Positions 49,786-59,449 are shown, numbered from the stretch's first letter. The stretch is 64,000 bases of DNA from Lysobacter firmicutimachus (GCF_037027445.1 NZ_JBANDL010000002.1:62001-126000), one strand, 5' to 3'. Numbers and translations: made by a program. Notes: a model not told the origin generated them from the letters alone.

Positions 49786-50442
49786 TCAGTGGCCGCCTTC
49801 GGAGGCCCCGAACAACGTCTTGGCGTACTGGATGCCGATCCCGTACGCACCGCCGTATTCGCGGGCGATGCCGGTGGTCAGATCATAGGTTTGCGCCCGT
49901 GCCCAGTCGCGCTGCAGCTCCAGGAGGTATTGCACGCTGGTCATCGGCACTGCACCGGCCTGCATCATGCGCTGCATGGCGCGCTCGTGCGCTTCGTCGG
50001 AGACGTCGCCGCTGCTGTCGGCGATGACGTAGACCTCGAAACCCTGCTCGAGGGCCGAGATCACCGGTCCGACGATGCACACGCCCGTCCACAGGCCGGC
50101 CATCACCAGCCGCGATTTGCCGCCGGCGTTGACCCGATCGGTGACCTGAGCGTCTTCCCACGCGTTCATGCTGGTGCGGTCGAGCGCCGCCACTCCGGGA
50201 AACGCGGCGGAGATCTCCGGGAACAGCGGACCGGAGAACGACTTTTCCGCGACGGTGGTCAGGATCGTATCGACCCGGAAGCCGGCGGCGGCGCGGGCGA
50301 CCAGGGCGACATTGTTGCGCAGTGCGGCGATGTCGATGGAGTGGGTGGCGAACGCCATCTGCGACTGGTGGTCGATCAGGATCAGGGTGTGGTCGGTCGG
50401 GGTCAGCAGTCGCTTGCCGGGAGTCGGGGTGGCGGTGGGCAT
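49786..50442 (-). CDS. Isochorismatase-family cysteine hydrolase (YcaC-like)
   Basis: The start at 50442 (MPTATPTPGKRLL) has AGGAA upstream. The 218-residue protein shows the family triad: Asp24 in LILIDHQ, Lys109 in GGKSRLVMAG, and Cys122 in GLWTGVC. The length and C-terminal helices match YcaC-type hydrolases of unknown physiological substrate. It lies 16 bases upstream of the amidohydrolase start, so the two are likely cotranscribed and may act on one pathway. Confidence 0.92.
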   Translation of the reverse strand: MPTATPTPGKRLLTPTDHTLILIDHQSQMAFATHSIDIAALRNNVALVARAAAGFRVDTILTTVAEKSFSGPLFPEISAAFPGVAALDRTSMNAWEDAQVTDRVNAGGKSRLVMAGLWTGVCIVGPVISALEQGFEVYVIADSSGDVSDEAHERAMQRMMQAGAVPMTSVQYLLELQRDWARAQTYDLTTGIAREYGGAYGIGIQYAKTLFGASEGGH

Positions 50443-50540
50443 CGGAGGGGTTCCTGTGGCGAACGGGGACGGGGTGGCGCCGGGATCTTTCGGCGAATCG
50501 CCCATGTCGACGGCTGCCGGATTGCGCCGGCGGGCCTTCG

Positions 50541-51065
50541 CTACACGATGCAGGCAGCGCGCGCGGATGGATTGGATGCGCGTGCTGTATGCGCATCGAC
50601 CCGCGATGCGACACGTCGGCGGCGGCGTGCCGCAAACCGCAGCGCCGGGTACAGCGTCGGCGTGCAGAGGCAGTCGCCGGCGGCGAAGCGCCCCGGCGAC
50701 TGCCCGGTGGCCCTGCGGAACACCCGGGTGAAATGGCTCTGATCGAAGAACCCCAGGGTCGTGGCGATGCGGCTCAGGCAGGGCGCGGGCTGGCGCAGCA
50801 AGCGCTTGGCCGCTTCGATGCGCTGCAGCTTCAGGTACTGCATCGGGCTCAGGCCGGTGCGGGCGCGGAACACACGGGCGAAATGGAACCGGCTGATGCA
50901 GGCTTGCTCGGCCAGGTGTTGCAGCGAAATGGGCATGGCCAGGTGCGCGTCGACGAAGGCTTGCACGCGGGCCATCGCCGCATCGCTCAGGCCTTCGGCC
51001 GTTGCCGGCGGCGGCGCGCTGCGGCCGGGTGCGGGGAGGCGGGACTGGACGTCGGTGCGTTTCAC
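50541..51065 (-). CDS. AraC-family regulator without a sensor domain
   Basis: A GTG start at 51065 follows CAGGAG. The 174-residue protein consists of a double-HTH AraC domain (MPISLQHLAEQACISRFHFARVFRARTGLSP... IATTLGFFDQSHFTRVFRRATGQSPGRF) with a short N-terminus and an Arg-rich tail. There is no cupin, so it may sense through a partner or act constitutively. It lies 98 bases upstream of the isochorismatase gene in the same direction and probably controls that operon. Confidence 0.9.
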   Translation of the reverse strand: MKRTDVQSRLPAPGRSAPPPATAEGLSDAAMARVQAFVDAHLAMPISLQHLAEQACISRFHFARVFRARTGLSPMQYLKLQRIEAAKRLLRQPAPCLSRIATTLGFFDQSHFTRVFRRATGQSPGRFAAGDCLCTPTLYPALRFAARRRRRVASRVDAHTARASNPSARAACIV

Positions 51066-51201
51066 GGCCGGCTCCTGCGGTGATCGAGGGATTGCGCGCG
51101 GCGCGAGGCCTGGCGGTCGGCGCCTATGCTCGCCACTCGCGGGCTGCGGTTGAATCCCGGATCGGGCAAGCGTCCGCTCCCTCGATCGGGGGAGGCGAGA
51201 C

Positions 51202-51576
51202 TCACGGCCTCCGTTCCGGCAGACGCAGCACGCGCCGGCCGAACAGATGCGCATCCATCGAGTAGGCGCCCGGACCGAGCAGGCTCAACGCCAGTGCAGC
51301 CAGCGCCAGCGCCAGCGCGCCCGGCGACACGGCCCATGCGCCCAGGCACCAGCCGATGCAGATCGATGCGCCGCTCAACAGGCCCAGCCATGGCGTCAAC
51401 ACGCCGCCGAGCAGGCCCAGGCCGATCGCGGCGGCGAACCAGTGCAAGGTCGGGGCCGCGGTGGGCCAGTAGGCGGCCGGATCGTGCTCGTACAGGCTCA
51501 ATGCCGCAGCCACGCGCAATCCGACCAAGCCCAGACCCGGGAGGCCATGCGGAAAAAGGGAATAGAGACGCTGCAC
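51202..51576 (-). CDS. DoxX-like membrane protein
   Basis: The 124-residue protein has four hydrophobic segments (GLVGLRVAAALSL; WFAAAIGLGLLGGVLTPWL; LLSGASICIGWCLGAWAV; ALALALAALALSLLGPGAYSMDA), the size and layout of DoxX-family proteins with the terminal GPGAYSMDA resembling the family's G-x-G-x-x-S-x-D end. Function of the family is poorly defined (redox or quinone-related). Confidence 0.75.
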   Translation of the reverse strand: MQRLYSLFPHGLPGLGLVGLRVAAALSLYEHDPAAYWPTAAPTLHWFAAAIGLGLLGGVLTPWLGLLSGASICIGWCLGAWAVSPGALALALAALALSLLGPGAYSMDAHLFGRRVLRLPERRP

Positions 51577-51720
51577 GCATCGAGCCTAAGCGGACCGTGC
51601 AGATTCGGCCAACCGCGGTCGGGGCAGGCGCAACTACCTCTTCCGGGGGATGGAGGGGCGCATGAATGCCGTAAATTTGTCGCCCGAAGGTTCAGCCAGG
51701 TTTACAGACGAGGGCACTGC

Positions 51721-54700
51721 GTGGAGTCGAGGGCCGTGCCAGCGCGAATTTTGACCGCAGTCGCGCTTATCGCCTGGCTGGTCTGCATGCCGCGCGGCGT
51801 CTCCGCCAGGCCGCGCTTCGACGCGCCGCAGTATCACCACAGCGCCTGGAGCCTGCGCGACGGCGCGCCGGCGGATATCTGGGCGATCGCCCAGGGGCGC
51901 GACGGCTATCTCTGGCTCGGCACCGGTACCGGCCTATACCGCTTCGACGGGGTCCAGTTCGAACCCTATCGCCCGTCCGGTCCCGAGTTCGCGTCCAACA
52001 ACATCACCGCCTTGACCGTCGCCGGCGACGGCAGTGTGTGGATGGGGTTTCTGATCGGCGGCGTCAGCGTCGTCCGCAACGGCCGCGTGCACCACTACGG
52101 GCCGGCCGAAGGCGCGCCGACGCAGCTGATCATGGACTTGGCCGCGGACCGCGACGGCGTGGTGTGGGCCGCCGCCGCCAGCGGTCTGGCGCGATACGAG
52201 CGCGGGAGCTGGCGCAGCATCGGCGCCGAATGGGGTTATCCGGGCCCGCGTGCGGACGCGTTGTGGCTGGATGCCCGCGGTACCTTGTGGGTCACCACCG
52301 GCACCCGGCTGGTCTACCTGCCGCGCGGCGCGCGGCGTTTCCTGGACAGCGGCGAACCGGCCGGCCTGTACGCATCCCTGGCCCAGGACCTGCAAGGCCG
52401 GATCTGGATATCCGACGGCGAGCACGGCACCCGCGCGGTCGCCGCGACCCCCGCCCTGAGCGCGCGTTTGCGGCGCACGCCCACCGCTTATGCCCGGCTG
52501 GCGCGCATGCGTGTGGATCGTCATGGCGCGTTGTGGGGCACCGACCGCAGTGGCGGCGGCGTGGTCCGGACATCGGCGTTGCCGCGTTTCGGAACCGGCT
52601 ACAGTCTGCGCGCGAACGACCTGGACGCCGCCATCGGCAAGCGCAACGGCTTGACGTCCGACCGTGCGGTGCCGGTGTTCGAGGACCGCGAAGGCAACGT
52701 CTGGGTCGGCACCAATCTGGGCCTGCACCGCTTTCGCTTCAACCGCATCAACGCGCTGCCCGACGAGCGCCTGAACCAGCAGAACACCTATGCCATCGGC
52801 ATCGACGGCGCCTCCGGCCGCCCGCTGGTCAGCGCCGGCGAGCAGTTGTTCCGGATCGATGCCGACGATTTGGTCCCGCTGGCGCGTTCCGGCCGCGGCG
52901 AACTGTTCGATGCGATCGCGCGCGGGGACGGCGGCCGCGCCTGGATCGCGACGCGCGCGAGCCTGTGGCGCCGCGACAACGGCGCGATGACCGCCTTGCC
53001 CGCCCCCATACCCGGCGCCGGCCCGCGTCTGCTCGCGCCCGCGCCGCACTCGCAGCTGTGGGCGATCTGGGAGCCGGGCGGGCTGCAGCACTTCGACGGC
53101 GGACATTGGCGCGCCGCGGGCGCCGGCGTGCTGCGCTGGCGCGACGCGACGGTGCTGGCCGGCGCCAGCGACGGTGCGGTCTGGATCGGCTACCCGCGCA
53201 GCGAACTGGCGCGCTGGGACGGCGTCGCCCAGCGCCGCTACGGCAGCGCCGACGGTCTGCGGATCGGCGCGCTCACCGCGATCGCCGAGCTGTCGCCGGC
53301 GCCGGGCTCGGCCGCGGGCGAGCCGGACATGCTCGTCGCCGGCGAGACCGGCCTGGCGCTGATCCGCGAGGGCCGGGTGCGGTCGTTGGCGGCGGACCGT
53401 CCGCAACGGCTGACCGGCATCACCGGCATCGTCGCCGCCGCCGACGCGGCGCTGTGGCTCAACGGCATGCGCGGCCTGGTCCGGATCGAGCGCGACGAGC
53501 TCGAACGCGCCTTGGCGAAGCCGGGCCATGCGCTGCGCACCCAGCTGTTCGACGACGACGACGGGCTGCCCGGACTGGCCCAGCAGGCGGTGGTGACGCC
53601 TTCCGCGCTGGCCACGGCGGACGGACGCCTGTGGTTCGCCACCAACCAGGGCGTGGCGACCGTGGACCCGGCGCAAGTGCGCGCCAATTCGGTGGCGCCG
53701 CCGGTGACGATCCGCGGCCTGGCCGCCAACGGCCGCCGCTACCCTCCCGGTCCCCGGCTGAAACTGCCCGAGCAAGCGCGCGATCTGCAGATCGACTACG
53801 CCTCGCTGAGCCTGAGCATGCCCAGGCGCGCGCAGTTCCGCTATCGCCTCGTCGGCCTGGACGGACGCTGGCGCGACGCCGGCAACCGGCGCCAAGCCTT
53901 CTACACCAACCTACCGCCGGGGGACTACCGCTTCGAAGTGATCGCGGCCAACGAAAGCGGGCTGTGGAACCGGCGCGCGGCGACGCAAGCCTTCTCGATC
54001 GCGCCGCGCTTCACCGAAACCTGGTGGTTCGCGATGCTGTGTGCGATGGCCGCGGCGGCGGCACTGTTCGGCGCGTACCTGCTCCGGTTGCGGCAGATTT
54101 CCGCGCGGCTTCACGCACGCCTGGAAGAGCGCCACCAGGAACGCGAGCGCATCGCCCGCGAACTGCACGACACCCTGCTGCAGAGTACCCAGGGTCTGAT
54201 CCTGCGCCTGCAGGGCGTCGCCAACAAAGTCCCGCACGGCGATCCGACCCGCGCAGCGATCGAGAGCGCGCTCGATCGCGCCGACGAAGTCATCGCCGAA
54301 GCCCGCGATCGCGTGCGCGACCTGCGCGCCGGCGGCGCCGGCCTGCCGCAAGGCCTGGCCGACGCCTTCGCCTATGTCGGCGCCGAGCTGGCCGAACAGC
54401 ACCCCGCCGAGTTCAAGGTGGTGGTCGAAGGCCGGCTGCCGGAGCTGGACCCCTTGCTGCGCGACGAGTTGTTCCGGATCGGCCGCGAAGCGCTCGCGAA
54501 CGCCTTCCGCCATGCCCGCGCGCGGCATATCGAAGTCGAACTGGCCTGCGATCGCAAGCGCTTGCGCCTGCGGGTGCGCGACGACGGCCGCGGGATCGAC
54601 GAGGCCGTCCAGCGCGCTGGCGGCCGCCCCGGGCACTGGGGCCTGTCGGGCATGCGCGAACGCGCACTCGGCGTCGGCGCGCAGTTCCGGCTCTGGAGTC

Positions 54701-54834
54701 GCAGCGGCGGCGGCACCGAAATCGAAGTAACGCTGCCGCTGGCGGCCTGTGCGGGACGCCGCAACACCCACTGGCGGCGCTGGCTGCGGCGGATCCGCAC
54801 AGCGATCCGGAGGAACCCGACCGATGCCCCCTAG
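51721..54834 (+). CDS. Hybrid-free sensor kinase with seven-bladed propeller input (HisKA_3)
   Basis: The GTG at 51721 has GAGGG in front and leads into a signal peptide (RILTAVALIAWLVCMPRGVSA). Residues 30-640 carry two-component regulator propeller repeats (AIAQGRDGYLWLGTGTGLYRFDG and similar). A Y_Y_Y domain lies at about 690-760 and one membrane helix at 768-790. The HisKA_3 helix follows with His816 in ARELHDTLLQST, then a HATPase with DDGRGID. The 1037-residue kinase detects a periplasmic signal, often carbohydrate-related in this class. It overlaps the response regulator gene by 11 bases. Confidence 0.94.
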   Translation: MESRAVPARILTAVALIAWLVCMPRGVSARPRFDAPQYHHSAWSLRDGAPADIWAIAQGRDGYLWLGTGTGLYRFDGVQFEPYRPSGPEFASNNITALTVAGDGSVWMGFLIGGVSVVRNGRVHHYGPAEGAPTQLIMDLAADRDGVVWAAAASGLARYERGSWRSIGAEWGYPGPRADALWLDARGTLWVTTGTRLVYLPRGARRFLDSGEPAGLYASLAQDLQGRIWISDGEHGTRAVAATPALSARLRRTPTAYARLARMRVDRHGALWGTDRSGGGVVRTSALPRFGTGYSLRANDLDAAIGKRNGLTSDRAVPVFEDREGNVWVGTNLGLHRFRFNRINALPDERLNQQNTYAIGIDGASGRPLVSAGEQLFRIDADDLVPLARSGRGELFDAIARGDGGRAWIATRASLWRRDNGAMTALPAPIPGAGPRLLAPAPHSQLWAIWEPGGLQHFDGGHWRAAGAGVLRWRDATVLAGASDGAVWIGYPRSELARWDGVAQRRYGSADGLRIGALTAIAELSPAPGSAAGEPDMLVAGETGLALIREGRVRSLAADRPQRLTGITGIVAAADAALWLNGMRGLVRIERDELERALAKPGHALRTQLFDDDDGLPGLAQQAVVTPSALATADGRLWFATNQGVATVDPAQVRANSVAPPVTIRGLAANGRRYPPGPRLKLPEQARDLQIDYASLSLSMPRRAQFRYRLVGLDGRWRDAGNRRQAFYTNLPPGDYRFEVIAANESGLWNRRAATQAFSIAPRFTETWWFAMLCAMAAAAALFGAYLLRLRQISARLHARLEERHQERERIARELHDTLLQSTQGLILRLQGVANKVPHGDPTRAAIESALDRADEVIAEARDRVRDLRAGGAGLPQGLADAFAYVGAELAEQHPAEFKVVVEGRLPELDPLLRDELFRIGREALANAFRHARARHIEVELACDRKRLRLRVRDDGRGIDEAVQRAGGRPGHWGLSGMRERALGVGAQFRLWSRSGGGTEIEVTLPLAACAGRRNTHWRRWLRRIRTAIRRNPTDAP

Positions 54835-55450
54835 ACCGACCCGAATCCTGGTAGTCGACGACCATCCGCTGCTGCGCGAAGGCATCGCCAGCGTGCTGGA
54901 GAGCGAATCGGACATGCGCATCGTGGCCGAAGCGGCCAACGGCCGCGAGGCCGTCGACGCATTTCGCGGCAGCCTGCCGGACGTGGTGCTGATGGACCTG
55001 CAGATGCCGGAACTCGACGGCGTCGCCGCGATCGAAGCGATCCGCGCCGAGTTTCCGGCCGCGCGCATCATCGTGGTGACCACCTACCGGGGCGACGCGC
55101 AGGCGGTGCGCGCGCTCAAGGCCGGGGCGCAGAGCTATCTGCTCAAGAGCTCGCTGCGCAAGGAGCTGGTCGAGACCATCCGCGCCACCCTGGCCGGGCG
55201 CCGCCGCATCCCGCCGGAGGTCGCGGCCGAGATCGCCGCGCATTCGGCCGACGCCGAGCTGACCTCGCGCGAACTCGACGTGCTCAAGGGCGTCGCCGGC
55301 GGCAACTCGAACAAACTCGTCGCCGCGCAGTTGAACGTGACCGAGGAAACGGTCAAGGCGCACATGAAGAGCATCCTCGCCAAGCTCGGCGCCAACGATC
55401 GCACGCACGCCGTCACCATCGCCTTGCGGCGCGGCATCCTGCAACTGTAA
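54824..55450 (+). CDS. NarL/FixJ-type response regulator
   Basis: The 208-residue protein has a receiver domain (ILVVDDHPLLREG; phospho-acceptor Asp58 in VVLMDLQMPELDG; Lys in YLLKSSLRK). A LuxR-type HTH follows at about 140-200 (LTSRELDVLKGVAGGNSNKLVAAQLNVTEETVKAHMKSI). Its ATG overlaps the kinase stop, so the two form a cognate pair. The MFS gene 25 bases downstream may be part of the operon. Confidence 0.95.
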   Translation: MPPRPTRILVVDDHPLLREGIASVLESESDMRIVAEAANGREAVDAFRGSLPDVVLMDLQMPELDGVAAIEAIRAEFPAARIIVVTTYRGDAQAVRALKAGAQSYLLKSSLRKELVETIRATLAGRRRIPPEVAAEIAAHSADAELTSRELDVLKGVAGGNSNKLVAAQLNVTEETVKAHMKSILAKLGANDRTHAVTIALRRGILQL

Positions 55451-55475
55451 CCACCGCAAGAAAGGAAATGCCGCA

Positions 55476-57119
55476 ATGAGCCAAGCATCGACTCCGGCGC
55501 CCGCCGAAGGCCCGTGGGCGCCGCTGCGCGAGCCCGACTTCCGTGCGCTGTGGCTGGCGATCCTGGCCGGCAACATAGGCACTTGGATCCACGACGTGGC
55601 CGCGGCCTGGGTCATGGCCGAAACCACCCGATCGCCGCTGATGGTGGCCGCCGTGCAGGCGGCGACGACGCTGCCCGTGGTGGTGTTGGCCGTGATCGCA
55701 GGAACCCTGGCCGACATCGTCGATCGGCGTCGCTACCTGATCGTCGCCCAACTGTGGATGTTCGCCGCGGCAACGGTCCTGGCCCTGCTCGCCCATTTCG
55801 ACCGGCTCGGCCCCTGGGGCCTGGTCGCGCTGACCTTCCTGCTCGGTTGCGGAGCGGCGATGGCGATGCCCGCGCAGCAAGCGACCACACCGGAATTGGT
55901 GCCGCGCCGCTTGCTCGGACAGGCGGTCGCGCTGGGCTCGCTGAGCATGAACATCGCCCGCGCGATCGGGCCGGCGCTGGGCGGCCTGATCGTGGCGCAG
56001 GCCGGCGCGGGCTGGGCGTTCGCGATCAATGCCGTCAGCTTCCTCGGCGTGGCCGTGGTGCTGGCGCGCTGGAAGCGCAACGCCGCGACCGCGGCCTTGC
56101 CTCCGGAGCATTTCGGCGCGGCCCTGCGGGCCGGCCTGCGCTATGCACGCCAAGCCACGGTGCTGCAGGCGGTGCTGATCAAGGCCGCCGGCTTCTTCTT
56201 CTTCGCCAGCGCGCTGACCGCGCTGCTGCCGATCGTGGTCAAGCAGGAACTGGGCGCCAGCGCCGGCACCTATGGCCTGTTGCTGGGTTGCATAGGCGCC
56301 GGCGCCATCCTGGGGGCGATCGGCTTGCCGCGCGTGCGCCGGCGGCTGGACGGCGACCGATTGGTGGCGCTGGCGACCTTCGTCTACGCCGGCTGCATGC
56401 TCGCGATGGCGCTGCTGCGCGACGTTCGCCTGCTGTATCCGCTCGCCGTCCTCAACGGGCTGGCCTGGATCAGCGTGCTGTCCTCGCTGCAGATCGCGGC
56501 CCAGATTTCGGTGCCGGCGTGGGTGCGGGCGCGCGCGTTGTCGCTGTACATCGTGGTGTTCTCCGCCGGCATGGCCGCCGGCAGCCTGGGTTGGGGAGCA
56601 ATAGCCCAGCACTGGGGCAGCGATCGTGCGCTGACGATCGCAGCGGGCGGCGCAGCCGTCGCGGCGCTGGCGCTGCGGCGCTTTCGCCTCGGTGCGGCGG
56701 CGCAGCTCGACACCGCCCCCTCGGGTCATTGGCCGCAGCCGCTGCCGTTGGCCGAGATCGCGGGCGAGCGAGGTCCCGTCCTGGTCACCATCGAGTACAC
56801 GGTGCGCCTGGATCGGCGCGGCGAGTTCCTCGAACTGATGGCCTCGCTGGGTCGAAGCCGCCGCCGCGACGGTGCGATCGCCTGGTCGGTAGTCGAGGAC
56901 ACCACGGCGCCCGGCGTGTATCTCGAGTACTTCGTCGGCAGCTCGTGGCTGGAGCACCTGCGCCTGCACGAACGCGTGACCGAGGACGAACGCAGCCTGC
57001 AGCAGCGCATCGCCGGCCTGCTGGAACCGGACTCGCGCCCGCTGGTACGCCACTTCGTGGGCGGCCCGCCCGGTGCGCCGGTGGCGCAGCCCGAGCTCGA
57101 CGGCGGCCGCGCGGTCTGA
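55476..57119 (+). CDS. MFS transporter (MFS_3 type) with C-terminal monooxygenase-like domain
   Basis: The 547-residue protein has twelve hydrophobic segments in residues 20-400, with the family start PLREPDFRALWLAILAGNIGTWIHDVAAAW and DIVDRRRYL between helices 2 and 3. Residues 425-520 (PVLVTIEYTVRLDRRGEFLELM... YLEYFVGSSWLEHLRLHERV) form a small ferredoxin-like domain of the antibiotic monooxygenase kind, a known extension of MFS_3 exporters related to EntS. Likely exports a small metabolite. Probably cotranscribed with the two-component genes, so exporter expression may follow the kinase signal. Confidence 0.92.
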   Translation: MSQASTPAPAEGPWAPLREPDFRALWLAILAGNIGTWIHDVAAAWVMAETTRSPLMVAAVQAATTLPVVVLAVIAGTLADIVDRRRYLIVAQLWMFAAATVLALLAHFDRLGPWGLVALTFLLGCGAAMAMPAQQATTPELVPRRLLGQAVALGSLSMNIARAIGPALGGLIVAQAGAGWAFAINAVSFLGVAVVLARWKRNAATAALPPEHFGAALRAGLRYARQATVLQAVLIKAAGFFFFASALTALLPIVVKQELGASAGTYGLLLGCIGAGAILGAIGLPRVRRRLDGDRLVALATFVYAGCMLAMALLRDVRLLYPLAVLNGLAWISVLSSLQIAAQISVPAWVRARALSLYIVVFSAGMAAGSLGWGAIAQHWGSDRALTIAAGGAAVAALALRRFRLGAAAQLDTAPSGHWPQPLPLAEIAGERGPVLVTIEYTVRLDRRGEFLELMASLGRSRRRDGAIAWSVVEDTTAPGVYLEYFVGSSWLEHLRLHERVTEDERSLQQRIAGLLEPDSRPLVRHFVGGPPGAPVAQPELDGGRAV

Positions 57120-57427
57120 ACCAGCGCATCGCGGCGCCGCGATGCGGCGTCGACCTCGGCGAAGAGCTCGCGGATGCGCGCGCGGCCCGGGCGGAGTAGG
57201 AACCGGCCTGTCGCGCATCGAACGGCGAACGCCGAACGCGTTCGACGCCGCCGCGCGGGTGTTTCCGGCCCGGTCGGAGTGATAGCGTTGGGCGATCCCG
57301 GCGCCGCCCGACGACGGCATGCGCAGGATAGTGCCGGTGACGATTCCGCCCCCTCCGGATCGACCGGTCCAGCCGGCCGGCGCTGGCCGCCTGCCTGCAG
57401 ACATGCGACCTTCAGAGGAACTGAGCA
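57120..57427. other. Intergenic stretch, no gene seen
   Basis: About 308 bases between the MFS and cupin genes with no supported gene, repeat or clear hairpin. The cupin promoter is expected near its right end. Confidence 0.5.
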
Positions 57428-57931
57428 ATGTCCGACCCCGCCAAGACGCTTTCCGACCGGCTGATCCGCAACGTTCATGAGGTTCCCCTGGAACGCTTCG
57501 TGCGCGGCTCGACGTACGCGAGCGATCGCGTGCGGATCACCGAGGGCACGGCCGCGCGCAAGCTGGCTGCGGCTTATGACGTCGTTCCGGCGGGGATGCG
57601 GGTGTGCCCTTACCACCTGCACTACGCGCAAGAAGAGATGTTCATCATCCTGGAGGGCTCAGGCACGTTGCGCGTCGCTGGCGAAATGCTCCCGGTGAAG
57701 GCCGGCGACGTCATCTGCATCCCGCCCGGGCCGGAATACCCGCACCAGCTCATCAACACGTCAGCGCAAGACCTGAAGTACATCTCGATCGGAACCACCG
57801 ACGATCCGGAGATCTGCGTCTACCCCGATTCGGGCAAGTTCATGGCCGAAGCCAATCTGGGCGGCGCGGCGCCCTTCGAAGCGATCGAGCGGATCGGCGA
57901 CGGCGTGGACTACTGGAGCGGAGAGATCTGA
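57428..57931 (+). CDS. Cupin-domain protein
   Basis: The ATG at 57428 has GAGGAA upstream. The 167-residue protein has a single cupin core: CPYHLHYAQEEMFIILEGSGTLRVAGE with the metal-binding H-x-H and Glu, then VKAGDVICIPPGPEYPHQLIN with the second motif His. Similar proteins are small-molecule-binding or isomerase-type cupins. It stands alone; substrate unknown. Confidence 0.9.
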   Translation: MSDPAKTLSDRLIRNVHEVPLERFVRGSTYASDRVRITEGTAARKLAAAYDVVPAGMRVCPYHLHYAQEEMFIILEGSGTLRVAGEMLPVKAGDVICIPPGPEYPHQLINTSAQDLKYISIGTTDDPEICVYPDSGKFMAEANLGGAAPFEAIERIGDGVDYWSGEI

Positions 57932-58025
57932 TACGGCTGCGTGCAGTCGCGTCGAAGCCGGAAACGGCCGGAAGAGGGCGACCAAGCGCGCAAAAGTATC
58001 AGGGCGTCTACTGGTCCGGCGGACT

Positions 58026-58054
58026 AAAAAGAGGGCGGCCGGCTGGCCGCCCTC
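58026..58054 (-). terminator. Intrinsic terminator of the metal operon
   Basis: GAGGGCGGCC (58031-58040) and GGCCGCCCTC (58045-58054) form a perfect 10-bp stem with a four-base loop. On the minus strand the stem is followed by five T (58030-58026). It begins 5 bases beyond the stop of the last metal-operon gene. Confidence 0.85.
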
Positions 58055-58058
58055 GCCA

Positions 58059-58454
58059 TCAGCTCAAGTTCGGCAGAACAAACGCAAAGACCGCGCCCAG
58101 CGCCGTGCAGGCAGCCGCCAGCGACCACAGCGCCACGCTGGCTCGGCGCAAGCGCCGGCATGCCGCAGACAGGCCAGGGTCCAATGGACAGGGCAACGTT
58201 CGTGCCCGCAGCAACGTCGCTCCGGACACGGCCAGCATCGTCGCTGCGAGCGCGAAGACCGCCGCCTTGTGTTCGGACAGCCATACGAGCTGCGGCACCG
58301 CCGTCGCCAGCCCGGCGAGCGCGGCCCCCGCGCCCAGCGCGACCATGACCGCGGGGAGCACGCAACACACCATGGCGCCTGCGCTGGCGATCAGGGTGAG
58401 GAGCGCCATGCCGAGATTGCGGCGTAGAGGCGTTTGCGACCGGGTCTCAGTCAT
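58059..58454 (-). CDS. MerT/MerC-like metal transport membrane protein
   Basis: The 131-residue protein has about four hydrophobic helices. The first contains the vicinal cysteines and proline typical of mercuric transporters (GAMVCCVLPAVMVALGAGAAL). A second cysteine region (TLPCPLDPGLSAACRR) lies in a loop, and the last helix ends FAFVLPNLS. It starts inside the end of the HMA protein gene (8-base overlap), the usual MerT-MerP partnership with reversed order. The metal could be mercury or copper; no merA or merR is nearby. Confidence 0.75.
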   Translation of the reverse strand: MTETRSQTPLRRNLGMALLTLIASAGAMVCCVLPAVMVALGAGAALAGLATAVPQLVWLSEHKAAVFALAATMLAVSGATLLRARTLPCPLDPGLSAACRRLRRASVALWSLAAACTALGAVFAFVLPNLS

Positions 58455-58776
58455 CGCGCTTCGCCCTCTTGCGCAGTTCGTCGAGCGAGCGTTCGGTCCG
58501 CCGGATAGCGACTACGGTGTAGCCCGAATCCTTGAGCGCTTTGCGCAATACGGCGTCGTCGATATCGACGCCGTCCCTCAGCTTCACCGCCACCAGGCGG
58601 TTCTCCAGGCTGACGAACACCGCTTCTGTCGCGGGCAGTTTCTTCAGCGTCTTCTCGATGCCCTGGGCGCAGAAACCGCACACCAGTCCATTGACGTCCA
58701 TCTCGACGGTACGGGCGGCGGCGAATGGAGACGCGATCGCCAGTGCGATCGCGATGAGCAGCTTGTATCGGTTCAT
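58447..58776 (-). CDS. Periplasmic heavy-metal-associated (MerP-like) protein
   Basis: The 109-residue protein has a signal peptide (YKLLIAIALAIASPFAAA). It contains an HMA fold with the metal-binding CxxC in VNGLVCGFCAQGIEKTL and the C-terminal LKDSGYTVVAI. A charged tail follows. It is expected to hand a soft metal ion to the membrane partner encoded next. Confidence 0.9.
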   Translation of the reverse strand: MNRYKLLIAIALAIASPFAAARTVEMDVNGLVCGFCAQGIEKTLKKLPATEAVFVSLENRLVAVKLRDGVDIDDAVLRKALKDSGYTVVAIRRTERSLDELRKRAKRDD

Positions 58777-58795
58777 GAGTTGGGTTCCTGCCGAA

Positions 58796-59449
58796 TCAGA
58801 AATTGAACATCGCCATGGCTTGGAGCTTGCCGTCGGTCGTCGCGCCGATCTCTACCCAGGCGCCCTTCTTGAAGAAGCGAACCAGGACAGCGGTTTCGGT
58901 ACCGTCGAACAGGTCTCCGGTGTAGCGGCGTCCCTGGACGACGAACCAGGTGGCCAAGGTGTCGTAGTCGTGCTCGTACGGCGCCCATCCCAGTTGCAGC
59001 GTGTCGATGCGGTGCGAGAAGCGATCGCTTTCCTGCAGGTCGGAGCGGAAGGCCGCGTAGATGCGTCGGGTTTCGTAATCGACCTGCGTGCCCACGTTGC
59101 GAGCCGATGTGTCGCCGGCGAAGTCGTTCCCGGTCGCCTGGCCGAGGCCGCCCCAGACGAAGGCGTTGGCCTGGGCGCCCGGCAGGTTCCACCGCTTGAC
59201 CAGCAGGTTCGCGCGCATGTAAGCGATGTGGCGCTGCTTCGATCCGTCTTCGCTGGAAAGCTCCAGCCAGCCGCCGCCTACCGAGTACCAGTAGCGCGGC
59301 GCATAGAACAGCTGAGCTTCGTTCATGGTTCCGGCACCGTACTCGGCCATGACGGTCGTGCCTTTGGCGAATGCGATCGGTTTGGCTGCCGCGACTAACG
59401 GCAATAGACCGAGCAGCGGAAGCGCTGCCCGGAACAAGAGGCGTTTCAT
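58796..59449 (-). CDS. Exported hypothetical protein, outer-membrane-like
   Basis: The start at 59449 (MKRLLFRAALPLLGLLPLVA) gives a signal peptide ending near AAAK. The 200-residue mature part alternates hydrophobic and aromatic residues with Gly/Tyr-rich turns (YAPRYWYSVGGGWLELSS, AYMRANLLVKRWNL, TRRIYAAFRSDLQ, ATWFVVQGRRYTGDL) and ends in Phe (AMAMFNF), the profile of an outer-membrane beta-barrel. It precedes the HMA gene by 19 bases, so it may be the outer-membrane step or a sensor of the metal system. Confidence 0.75.
   Translation of the reverse strand: MKRLLFRAALPLLGLLPLVAAAKPIAFAKGTTVMAEYGAGTMNEAQLFYAPRYWYSVGGGWLELSSEDGSKQRHIAYMRANLLVKRWNLPGAQANAFVWGGLGQATGNDFAGDTSARNVGTQVDYETRRIYAAFRSDLQESDRFSHRIDTLQLGWAPYEHDYDTLATWFVVQGRRYTGDLFDGTETAVLVRFFKKGAWVEIGATTDGKLQAMAMFNF

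Noticed and set aside
52038..54854. A 938-codon open frame on the + strand overlapping the sensor kinase
   Set aside because: It is in another frame of a gene with clear kinase motifs; the translation is Arg/Pro/Gly-rich without any domain, typical of shadow frames in high-GC DNA.
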